From Reclinomonas americana ATCC 50394 (taxonomy: Eukaryota > Jakobida > Jakobea > Jakobida), in contig PS015094.1 in assembly GCA_048213135.1 (NCBI GenBank), forward strand, positions 41,104 to 89,537: DNA of 48,434 bases. The letters run 5' to 3'. The notes below the pieces were generated by a model. It was not told where the DNA came from. It did not search any database and worked only from the letters and a program-made list of their open reading frames with translations. Made by a program: the position numbers and the translations under genes. Within the stretch, counting starts at the first letter, position 1. Every line of letters begins with the position of its first letter. This document shows, piece by piece, positions 33,158 through 43,000 of the stretch.

Positions 33158-36117
33158 ATGAGCAGCGACAGCAGCGGGTCTTCGTCTTCTTCCTCGTCAG
33201 CATCCTCTTCTGGTGTGCTGTTGCTGGCGTCTGCTGCGACGTTGGCTTCGTCGACGTCGATGAGTGGCGACGTTGAGTGTATGGCCGTTGATCGCGCGCC
33301 CATGGTGCGTCTGTTGAGGCAGCATCCGGTGCAGATCAATGCTGATCGTCAGTTGCGTGGCTCAGAGAGTGTGAGTGGAAGGGAGGGGGAAGAGGAGAGT
33401 GAAAAGTGCGCGAAATCGAACACGTGTTGTCGTTCTCTCTCTCCTCTTCCTGCTCTTCTCTCTCCATCACTCTCTTTGTGTAAACGGGCGTCTGCTCCTC
33501 TGTTTGCGTGTGTGTATCTCTCTCTGTGCGCGCGTTTTCCTGGTGATTGTCATGAGTGGCAGTTGTGTGTCATGTCGTGAGATCCGAGTTCCAACACGAC
33601 TTGGAAGCCGCACTTCCCGCCTCTGCTGCCTGTGCACTCTGAGGGCTTCTCTGCATCCACTCTCTTGCCCACTCTCTGACACTTTGTAACCGTCATTCAC
33701 TCTCCCGCTCTTTCTCTCAGTCTTGTTGTCTCTCGTCGCACTCTCACTCCTTCTCTTCGCGTGTATCTTACCCCTCTCTCCTCTGCTTCTCACGTCTCCT
33801 CTCCTCCTCTGCGTGAGTTGTTTTTCTCATGAGATGCAAATCGAATATTCCTTTCTCGAACAGGCATGGCTGTGATCTTCTGTGGAGCGTGGAGCCTGGG
33901 CGAGTGATGTTTGCCGGTCGCACGCTGCAGGAGTTTCATACTCGCACTGGGCAGGTTTGTTTGGAGATCAGACTCTTCTGTGTCGCTCCTCTCGCTCCAC
34001 TCCCTCCGCTCTTCTCTTCTCGCTCCGCTCCCTCCGCTCTGCTCCTCTCGTTGCACTCTTGCTCTGCTCCTCTCGTTGCACTCCCTTCGCTCTGCTCTTC
34101 TCGTTTCACTCCCCCGCTCTGCTCTTCTCGTTTCACTCCCCCGCTCTGCTCTTCTCGTTTCACTCCCCGCTCTGCTCCTCTCGTTGCAATCCCTTCGTTT
34201 TGCTCCTCTCTCGTTGCACTCCCTCTTCTCTGCTACTCTCGTTGCACTCCCACGCTGTGCTCCTCTCGTTCCACTCCCTTCGTTCTGCTTCTCTCGTTCC
34301 ACTCCCTCCGCTCTGCTCCTCTCGCTTCACTCCCTCCGCTCTGCTCCTCTCGTTGCACGCCCTCCACCCTGCACCTCTCGTTGCACTCCCTCCTCTCTGC
34401 TCCTGTCGCTCCACTCCCTCTGCTCTGCTCCTCTCGTTCCACTCCCTCCGCTCTGCTCCTCTCGTTGCACTCCCTCTCTGTTCCTCACGTTGCACTCCCT
34501 CTCTGTTCCTCACGTTCCACTTTCTTCGCTCTGCTCCTCTCGCTCCACTCCCTTCGCCCTGCACCTCTCGTTGTGCTCCCTTCATCATTTTCTCCCATTC
34601 CCATTTCCTTTGTCATTCCTCCCATTCCTAACCCTTTCCCATTCTCGTCCCTTACCCCTTTCCCATTCCCTTTCTCCCCCTTTCCCTTCTCTCTCCCTTC
34701 CCCTTATCTCCCCTCTTGGCAGGTTCGCGACCTCGCCACCCTCGACTTCCAACCCACCACCATGAACGCCTCCACCACCTCCGGCTACTGCGTCGTGGGA
34801 GGCGCCGACGGCAATCTATGCGTGTTCCGCCTCGCCGACATGCAATGCGTGTTCAACGGCGCCGTCGGCCGGGCGCACGTGTGCGGCCTGGCCTTCACCG
34901 CCACGCTGCCCACCAACGGCGGCATGGCTCGTTCCGTGTTGAAGAAGCAAAAGGCGGTGGCGGCTGCAGGAGCGGCGGCGACGACCGCCTCCCAAGTGCT
35001 GCAGGGCGCCGTTCGTCGCCGCCCACCGGTGCGAACATGGTCACGCGTCGGCACGCAGCAGCAGCAGCAGGGGATGGAGGTCGACACGTCGGTCCAGGTC
35101 GCCGCCTCGCAGCACCAGCTGGCGTACTTGGTGGTGACGGGGGACGACGGCGCCGTGCGAGGTTTACTTGACTTCTACAGGGTGCTGTGTGCGTTCTGCT
35201 TGCTCACTCTCTATTCTGTGCCGCAGTGTGTGAGCTGCCCAGCATGACCGTGCTGGAGGTGATGACGGCGCCGAGTGCCGTGCGTCACGTCTCTGTGTGC
35301 TCGCGCACTGGTCGCCTGCTGGTCACTCGCGGCGGCAAGGTGTGCGTGCACTCGGCGGTCGGCTGCAGCGGATTTGACCCGGTGCAGAGCAACACCATTG
35401 ACGGTGCGTCTGCTGTGATGAGAAAGAGGTCTTGCGATCGCTCACTCACTCCTCACAGTGTTCCCGACCGGTGCTGGCTGCATGAGCACCAGCTGGGACC
35501 CGACCACCTCTCATTTCGCGGTGGCCAGCAAGGACGGTCATGTGGCCGTGTACGATGCCTCCAGTGACCTGCTGGTGGCCACCTTTGAGACGGAAAAGGT
35601 GTGCATTTGTTGTGAGAGGGCAGTGTCTGCTTCGTCGTTCGTCCTCACAATGTGTATGCAGGGCTCTGCACGTGCTCTGAAGTTCAACCCGAACGTCACT
35701 GTGCCGCTGCTGGGTTCGTGGAAACATGGTTGATCCTGCCCGTGCCTTCCTCACCTTGATTGACCCGCAGTGTTTGCCGAGTCGTCCAGCTTCCTCCACG
35801 TCGTCGACACGCAGTCCTTCGAGCATGAGCAGGTTGGTGACGAGTGCAGTGTCCTCTATGGAGCACACCGACTCACTGTCATCATCGCAGGTGCTGCGTT
35901 TGGAGCCTTTCGGCCTCGAGGACGCACAGATTACTGGCCTCACGTTTTCGCCGAATGGCGAGACACTGTTTATCGGTGTGTTCACTCGTTGCCTTTTCTC
36001 TGGTCTTCGCCAGTCTCTCACTCTTGTCCATTTTTCGCAGCGACCGAGTGCGCGCTGTTTGAATACGAAGTCTTGGCGCGCCGCAATCTGTGCTTCCAGG
36101 ACGGTTCGCTGTTGTAG
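33158..36117 (+). CDS. WD40-repeat protein (DUF2415-like arrangement)
   Basis: Exons: 33158 to ~33423, 33864-33954, 34723-35161, 35227-35403, 35459-35598, 35662-35713, 35771-35832, 35891-35975, 36041-36117; total 1389 nt, 462 aa if exon 1 ends at 33423. The N-terminus is Ser-rich. WD40-like blades: LLWSVEPGRVMFAG, GYCVVGGADGNLCVFRL, AYLVVTGDDGAVRVCEL, GRLLVTRGGKVCVHS, HFAVASKDGHVAVYD, SSSFLHVVDTQ, ITGLTFSPNGETLFIGA followed by LFEYEV. The ending (ITGLxFSPxGxxLFIG..xxFEYEV) resembles fungal/plant WD proteins with DUF2415; this is from memory of the pattern, not a search. A Gln/Ala-rich insertion lies between two blades. Exon 1's donor is uncertain (33371 or 33424). Intron 2 holds a minisatellite. 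Probably a propeller scaffold; specific role unknown. Confidence 0.8.
33985..34605 (+). repeat. Pyrimidine-rich minisatellite in intron 2 of the WD40 gene
   Basis: About 24-26 copies of a ~23-26 base unit, CTCTGCTCCTCTCGTTGCAC + TCCCT, with variants (TTCCACT, CTTCACT). It is the reverse complement type of the array in protein D's intron 3; both are pyrimidine-rich or purine-rich relative to their own genes in opposite senses. Confidence 0.92.
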
Positions 36118-36549
36118 AAAAGAGAAACTGTTTGCACCCGCGTGTGCGGGTTGTTGCTGTACATCGTGGCCACGAGGAGTTGCGTGCTAGTGGGTGCTTT
36201 AGTCCCCGGCGCACGCACTCTTTGTTGGCGTGTGCGAGAAGAGGGGAGGAGTATTTGAAATGAATCTGTCACCATTGTAAGAGGAGCAAGAGGAGAAGGG
36301 ATGGTGCAAGGTAATCGTGGAGAGCAGTGTGGCTGCACAGATGTGGTCTGTCGCCTGCAATGCCAAGGTGTGCAAATCGATGCAGCTGTCATACATATGT
36401 CAACCTTCCTCCTCTCCAATCGATGAATGCCGTCGAAACATCACCACGACTTCCTTTCTGCTTCTGCGTCGCAACCCAACATAGCTCTCTGACAACCCTT
36501 TCTCTTCACCACATCCCTTCCCCTTCCGCGTCTATCATCGCTTGATGCA
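36118..36549. other. Tail-to-tail intergenic region
   Basis: Between the WD40 gene stop and the stop of the minus-strand RGG protein. No repeat, RNA gene or exon recognised. Confidence 0.4.
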
Positions 36550-37446
36550 TTACACACCACACAGCTCCATCACCTCTACCAGCGCCTCGGGATGATCGGC
36601 CGCCACCGCCTCCGGCAGCGAGTCGAGCAATCGCGCCAACGTAAACGACTCTCGCAGGATGCGGAAGAGCGGCGTCGAGCGCGCCTGCGACAGCACCCAG
36701 TGCAAGCACGCCGACGCCGCCGCGCCGTCCTCGCGCACCACCACACTCCAGAACGCGCAGAATCCAGGCAGCACCGACACGCCGTCGCCGCTCTCGTCGA
36801 CACGGTACAGCAGCTTGAGGCGGCAATTGTTGGGCGACAGGCACGTGAAGCCACGCTTGTCGGTGTGGATCGACACGCGCAGCTTGGAGAGGCTGCCGAA
36901 GCGCAGACCGCTCTTGGCCACGAAGCGTTGCGGGATGAGATTGACGGCCGGCTGGTCCACCACCTCGTCCTCCTCGGCCACTGGCTCCACCTCCTCTGCT
37001 GCAGGAGGAGCGACAGGAGCGGCAGCAGAGACGACTGTGGGAATGGTTTCCTCGTCTGGATCGGCCTCGTCGCCGTCGCCCTTGCGGCGCAGCGCATTCA
37101 GCCGTCGGCGCAGTCGCCGCTTGGCGCTGCTCGAAAGCTCAGGGTCGTCGAAACGCGCGAGAATCGCTCGCTCCTCCTCCTCCACAGTGGGCTTGCCGCC
37201 AGCAAAACAAGCAGGTGCTGCGGCGGTCGCAGAGCTGCCACTGGCGCCAGCGGATGGCGGTGGATCGCACTCTCCATCCTCGTCCTCCTCGTCCTCGTCT
37301 TCATCATCGTATCCACGACGACCACCACCACCACGACCGCCGCCGCCACGGCCACCGCGGCCCCCACGCTTTCCACGTCCACGCTGACCTCCGCCTCCTG
37401 GTTGCGCCTCGGTGGCAGACGGGCGAGCCACTTGCTGGTGGGTCAT
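36550..37446 (-). CDS. RGG-rich protein with unknown C-terminal domain
   Basis: An uninterrupted 299-codon frame from ATG 37446 to TAA. Residues ~17-45 are an Arg-Gly-rich (RGG-box-like) segment; residues ~46-58 are an acidic run (DDEDEDEEDEDGE). Then come a charged helical part (LSSSAKRRLRRRLNALRR) and a ~120-residue folded-looking C-terminal domain (RFVAKSGLRFGSLSKLRVSI, RLKLLYRVDESGDG, GFCAFWSVVVRE, TPLFRILRESFTLARLLD). The frame stays open upstream to an acceptor at 37519, giving 24 extra codons (AFLYPSVIPLAGKREQSFPS). A 10-codon first exon at 37915-37886 could join in phase, so the real start may be 37915. RGG boxes usually bind RNA or are arginine-methylated; the rest is unrecognised. 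Confidence 0.65.
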   Translation of the reverse strand: MTHQQVARPSATEAQPGGGGQRGRGKRGGRGGRGGGGRGGGGRRGYDDEDEDEEDEDGECDPPPSAGASGSSATAAAPACFAGGKPTVEEEERAILARFDDPELSSSAKRRLRRRLNALRRKGDGDEADPDEETIPTVVSAAAPVAPPAAEEVEPVAEEDEVVDQPAVNLIPQRFVAKSGLRFGSLSKLRVSIHTDKRGFTCLSPNNCRLKLLYRVDESGDGVSVLPGFCAFWSVVVREDGAAASACLHWVLSQARSTPLFRILRESFTLARLLDSLPEAVAADHPEALVEVMELCGV

Positions 37447-37518
37447 GATGAGGCCGAGGCTGGGGAAGGATTGCTCGCGCTTGCCGGCTAGTGGGATGAC
37501 GGAGGGGTACAGGAAGGC

Positions 37519-38238
37519 CTGCACAGGGGGAAGGTGGACAAAAGGAGAAGGGTGGGGAGGGGGGAGGAAAAGGGAAGAGAGGAGGAGAAAGAGAAGCAGA
37601 ATAGCAAAAAAGGAAAAATGTGAGCGAGAAAGCAACGACGGCAGGGAGACAAGCAACAGTGTGCAGGAACGGTTGCTAGAGCGAGAAGCTCGGAGCAATG
37701 GAGAAAGAGAGAGAGAGAGAGCATAGCCTGGAAATCAACAGTCAAGATGACGAGACAAGTACACGATGAAGATGCGATGCAGACACAACTGCAGAGCAGA
37801 GAAGAAGGCAGAAGAGAGCAAGACATTCGAATGAGTGCGACGGCTGGAGATAACAGCGACAAACGGAGATCGCGAGTCAAGCCACTAGATCTCGCAAATC
37901 AGACAGAAGAGCCATGAGACGTGGAAGGCGAGTCTCGACTTCACTACCATGCAAGACTAACTAGCAAACAACGAAGCGCCGCAAGGGCAAAGGAAACTAT
38001 GGAGGAGAGAACTCAGATCAAGAGTTCCGCTACAAGACGCAAGCCAAGTCAGACAAACGACTGCATGCTTCACGCTGCGAGACACCATTGCATGTCCACG
38101 CGCAGCAGCAGAAGACAAGAGAGAACATGGAATGAGAGCTACTCTTCACCATCTCGCAAGCCATGCAAAAGACAGTGTGCCGACACCACACTAAGCTCCC
38201 TCACGTCCCTCTTCCCCACTTCCCCCCTTCCTCCAATA
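37519..38238. other. Possible intron/5' region of the RGG gene
   Basis: GA-rich, no strong coding signal. It holds a candidate first exon on the minus strand (ATG at 37915, donor GTGGCT at 37885) for the RGG protein; support is phase only. Confidence 0.3.
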
Positions 38239-38553
38239 TCACGCAACATGCGTCACCAAATTAAACACCGCCTCAAAGCACCCCAAATGCTCCACACTCG
38301 CCCTCTGCGGCGGCGGCTGCTGCCTGCGAGCGCCACTCGCCACTGCCATTGGCGGCCGCAACAAATCCGTCACATCACAGCACTGCCACGACACGCGCAC
38401 ATTGCCCGCGAGCGCCTCATGCCGAATCCCACGCGTCTCCAACGCACGCACCACTCGTGCAGGCAAGCGCACTCCAAATTCACCCGAGCGACCGGCAATG
38501 CCACTGACGAGCAGAAGTTGCTCGGCTTGCGGGTAGTCCTTGGGAGGAGAAGG
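38239..38553 (-). CDS. C-terminal exon of an NDUFAF3/Mth938-domain-like protein (5' part in gap)
   Basis: A final exon of 105 codons (TGA at 38241-38239), preceded by an acceptor cactcacag. It reads PKDYPQAEQLLLVSGIAG, then GEFGVRLPARVVRALETRGIRHEAL and, at the end, CFEAVFNLVTH. This matches the order of the Mth938 fold: PxPDxLLIGTG, LPPEVxxxLRxRGIxxE and (A)CxTFNxL. NDUFAF3 assists complex I assembly in mitochondria. Oddities: a Pro/Gln-rich insertion before CFEAVFN and a stop directly after it, whereas relatives have another ~10-20 residues. Upstream exons would lie in or beyond the 38728-39263 gap and were not found. Function is tentative. Confidence 0.5.
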   Translation of the reverse strand, partial: PSPPKDYPQAEQLLLVSGIAGRSGEFGVRLPARVVRALETRGIRHEALAGNVRVSWQCCDVTDLLRPPMAVASGARRQQPPPQRASVEHLGCFEAVFNLVTHVA

Positions 38554-38718
38554 CTGTGAGTGAGTGCATGCAGAGATGAAAGGGCGAGCAATGTGTGAGA
38601 GAGCGGAACATTGCCGTATTGTGCAAGTGTTGGGCAGGCGGTGGAGAAGCCGAGAAACGGCGAAAACAGTCTGTAAAGAAGGTTGCATTACAGTGAGGCA
38701 TGATGAGTGCATGTTCTC

Positions 38719-39263
38719 TCTCTCTCTNNNNNNNNNNNNNNNNNNNNNNNNNNNNNNNNNNNNNNNNNNNNNNNNNNNNNNNNNNNNNNNNNNNNNNNNN
38801 NNNNNNNNNNNNNNNNNNNNNNNNNNNNNNNNNNNNNNNNNNNNNNNNNNNNNNNNNNNNNNNNNNNNNNNNNNNNNNNNNNNNNNNNNNNNNNNNNNNN
38901 NNNNNNNNNNNNNNNNNNNNNNNNNNNNNNNNNNNNNNNNNNNNNNNNNNNNNNNNNNNNNNNNNNNNNNNNNNNNNNNNNNNNNNNNNNNNNNNNNNNN
39001 NNNNNNNNNNNNNNNNNNNNNNNNNNNNNNNNNNNNNNNNNNNNNNNNNNNNNNNNNNNNNNNNNNNNNNNNNNNNNNNNNNNNNNNNNNNNNNNNNNNN
39101 NNNNNNNNNNNNNNNNNNNNNNNNNNNNNNNNNNNNNNNNNNNNNNNNNNNNNNNNNNNNNNNNNNNNNNNNNNNNNNNNNNNNNNNNNNNNNNNNNNNN
39201 NNNNNNNNNNNNNNNNNNNNNNNNNNNNNNNNNNNNNNNNNNNNNNNNNNNNNNNNNNNNNNN

Positions 39264-39328
<65 letters not shown>
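38719..39328. repeat. (CT)n / N gap / (GA)n block
   Basis: A CT tract enters the gap (N 38728-39263) and a (GA)n tract leaves it to about 39328. CT on one side and GA on the other could mean an inverted repeat or two separate microsatellites. It probably hides the first exons of the NDUFAF3-like gene. Confidence 0.9.
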
Positions 39329-39332
<4 letters not shown>

Positions 39333-39339
39333 AGAGAGA

Positions 39340-39890
39340 GAAAGAGCCATCGTCTGCACTGTGCACTTCAACTCGGGGACGAGAGCAGAGACACTCACCA
39401 AGAAACCCTTCTTGCTTACTCTCTTCATCCACGATCGGCATAGTGCACTTCAACTCGAGGAACTGAGAGATCACCAAGAACCCTTCCTGATACTTTTCTG
39501 TTCATCCATCGTCTGCCTTGCGCCCTTCAACTCGGGATCTGAGAGAGAGAGACTTGGAGGAGACCCCGTCCGTCTCTGGTTCATTCATCGATCGTCTGCA
39601 TAGTGCACTTCAACTCGAGGAACTGAGAGAGCACCAAGAACCCTTCCTGTTACTTTTCTGTTCATCCATCGTCTGCCTTGCGCCCTTCAACTCGGGATCT
39701 GAGAGCAGAGACACTCACCAAGAAACCCTTCTTGCTGATTCTCTTCACCCACTCTCTGCATCGCTCACTTCAACTCGAGAGATCACCAAGCAACCCTTCC
39801 TGTTACTTTTCTGTTCATCTACTGTCTGCCTTGCGCCATTCAACTCGGGGAACTGAGAGATCACCAAAAAACCCTTTCTGTCACTGGTTA
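39340..39890. repeat. Tandem repeat of ~75-90-bp units upstream of MLH3
   Basis: About seven imperfect copies, each with (a/t)cgtctgc.t.g.gc.cttcaactcg, gagagatcaccaagaa(a)ccctt and a ctgttacttttctgttcatc- or ctcttcatcc-type middle. It ends about 110 bases before the MLH3 start codon, so it may contribute to the promoter or 5' UTR. Confidence 0.85.
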
Positions 39891-40002
39891 AAAAGACTCG
39901 CAGATGATCTCCCCAACGCACCTCTCGTCAGTCTTCCGCCGTGTCTAACTTGCCGTCTCTGTGACAGTTCTGTTAATCCGCCCTCCACTCTCCTCTGCGG
40001 CC

Positions 40003-43000
40003 ATGATTGTGCGCCTTAGCGATCCGCTGGTGTTGCAACTACGATCCGGCTTCAGTATTCAGTCGTACGCGCAGGCAGTGGTGGAGTTGGTGCTCAATGG
40101 TGAGCGAGCACAGAAGGTTTCCGATTCTCCTCCCCTCTCACCCTCTCCTCTTGCGCACAGCCCTCGACGCGAGCAGCACGCGCATCGACATTACCGTAAC
40201 CATTCACAGCGGTCGCGGCGACGGCTGCATCGAGGTGCACGACAATGGCATTGGTATCGCACACGCCGACATGCAATTGTTGGGCGAGCGATATGGTGCG
40301 ACCCATCTTCCCTCTATCTATCTGTCACCTCCTCTCTCGCCAACCCCCATCGCAGCCACCTCCAAGATCTCCACCGTGGACGACTTGTCGCGGGTGTCAA
40401 CATACGGTTTCCGCGGCGAGGCACTCAATTCACTGGCCCTCCTCTCGCACATGGAGGTGGTCAGTCGGCACCAGCAGTCGTCGCAAGCCTTCACGAAGCG
40501 ACTCGGGTGCACGACGGCCGCGGTGGAGGTAGCGACGCGTGTCACGCACGGCACCACCATGGTGTGTCGCGACATGTTCTACAACCTGCCGGTGCGCTGT
40601 CGCACCGTGTCGCACTCCGCCGACATGCACGCTGTGCGACGTGCGGTGGAGGAGTTGGCGATCGCCGCGCCCGGTGTGCTCTTTATGCTCACCGACGGGG
40701 CGACTCAGCAGCGACTGCTGGAGTTGCGACGAGTGCAGTCGCCGCTGACGCGCTTTCGGGAGATTTTCGGCATGGCGACGCGTGACTTTCTGCCGTGTGA
40801 GTACGCCGATGGCGAGGAGAGCATTCGCGTGCACGGCCACATTTCGCCGTTTGCACAGGTGTATCGATCAAAGGTGCGTTTTGTGTGTGAGAGAGTCCTG
40901 AGTGGGAGTGATTGGCTGCTCACCTTTGTGATGATTGCAGAACTTTCAGTTTGTTTGTGCGTATCGACGCGCCTTTCTCGCACATCGCTGTGCATCTCGC
41001 TTACATAGGTAGTGGTAGATGTGAACGGGCGTGCCATTCACCAGAGTCGATTGCACTCGGCAGTCACTCGTGGATACATGGAAGCCAAGGGCCACTTGCG
41101 GCCTGTGCCACTCCAGCATGACGACGATGGCGACGCAGAGTTGGAGGGCGAAGATGAGGAGGATGCTGATGGAGAAGAGGCTGTGGTGCACGGCAAGCAG
41201 CTGCCGACGTTGCGGACGTCGTCGTTGACTGCCACGCATTCTGCAAAGTGCGTCAATGTGGTGGAGTTTTGTGTGGTCGCTGCTTTATGTGGCACTGCTT
41301 TATGTGTCGCTGCTTGTGTCGTCTCTGCTCCTTGTCGCTGCTTTGCGTGTCGCTGCTCCTGGTGTCACTGCTCTCCTGGTGTCGCTGCTCCTGGTGTCGC
41401 TGCTCCTGGTGTCGCTGCTCCTGGTGTCGCTGCTCCTGGNNNNNNNNNNNNNNNNNNNNNNNNNNNNNNNNNNNNNNNNNNNNNNNNNNNNNNNNNNNNN
41501 NNNNNNNNNNNNNNNNNNNNNNNNNNNNNNNNNNNNNNNNNNNNNNNNNNNNNNNNNNNNNNNNNNNNNNNNNNNNNNNNNNNNNNNNNNNNNNNNNNNN
41601 NNNNNNNNNNNNNNNNNNNNNNNNNNNNNNNNNNNNNNNNNNNNNNNNNNNNNNNNNNNNNNNNNNNNNNNNNNNNNNNNNNNNNNNNNNNNNNNNNNNN
41701 NNNNNNNNNNNNNNNNNNNNNNNNNNNNNNNNNNNNNNNNNNNNNNNNNNNNNNNNNNNNNNNNNNNNNNNNNNNNNNNNNNNNNNNNNNNNNNNNNNNN
41801 NNNNNNNNNNNNNNNNNNNNNNNNNNNNNNNNNNNNNNNNNNNNNNNNNNNNNNNNNNNNNNNNNNNNNNNNNNNNNNNNNNNNNNNNNNNNNNNNNNNN
41901 NNNNNNNNNNNNNNNNNNNNNNNNNNNNNNNNNNNNNNNNNNNNNNNNNNNNNNNNNNNNNNNNNNNNNNNNNNNNNNNNNNNNNNNNNNNNNNNNNNNN
42001 NNNNNNNNNNNNNNNNNNNNNNNNNNNNNNNNNNNNNNNNNNNNNNNNNNNNNNNNNNNNNNNNNNNNNNNNNNNNNNNNNNNNNNNNNNNNNNNNNNNN
42101 NNNNNNNNNNNNNNNNNNNNNNNNNNNNNNNNNNNNNNNNNNNNNNNNNNNNNNNNNNNNNNNNNNNNNNNNNNNNNNNNNNNNNNNNNNNNNNNNNNNN
42201 NNNNNNNNNNNNNNNNNNNNNTGTCGCTGCTCCTGGTGTCGCTGCTCCTGGTGTCGCTGCTCCTGGTGTCGCTGCTCCTGGTGTCGCTGCTCCTGGTGTC
42301 GCTGCTCCTGGTGTCGCTGCTCCTGGTGTCGCTGCTCCTGGTGTCGCTGCTCCTGGTGTCGCTGCTCCTTGGTGTCGCTGCTCCCCTTGTGTCGCTGCTC
42401 CCCTTGTGTCACTGCTCCTTGTGTCGCTGCTCCTGGTGTCGCTGCTCCTTGTGTCGCTGCTCCTTGTGTCGCTGCTCCTTGTGTCGCTGCTCCTTGTGTC
42501 GCTGCTCCTTGTGTCGCTGCTCCTTGTGTCGCTGCTCCTTGTGTCGCTGCTCCTTGTGTCGCTGCTCCTTGTGTCGCTGCTCCTTGTGTCGCTGCTCCTT
42601 GTGTCCTTCTTCCACTGACCTCCTTCCCCATCATTTATTGTTCCTTCTGCTTTCTACCTCCTCCCCCTCTACAGGCACGTCCCCGCCTTTGTGATATTCA
42701 TTGAGTGCCCGCCGACCTCCTGCGACATCACCTACGACATCAAGAAGGACACGGTGCAATTCCAGCACTGGTCGCGAGTGCTCAATGCTGTGCGACGTGC
42801 CGTGCTGGCGGCCTACGGCATTACCGTGGTCGATGTCGAAGAGCCCGTGGGGCGTGAGTCGCCAGATGCTGCGCAGGATGTTGTGGAGGTCGTCGAGTCT
42901 GAGCCGGAAGCGGAGGATGATGACAGGAGGTGCACTTGCTGCCTTCCGTCTGTTAATGCCCTCTTCTACTGACTCTTTCACTCGCTCAGCGTTCCTCCGT

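Noticed and set aside
41012-42704. Long ORFs through the 15-bp repeat in both directions (CRCSW, VAAPG, QRHQE repeats)
   Set aside because: A repeat with a period of 15 is open in many frames. MLH3 phase and the strong donor at 41248 and acceptor at 42674 show it is an intron.
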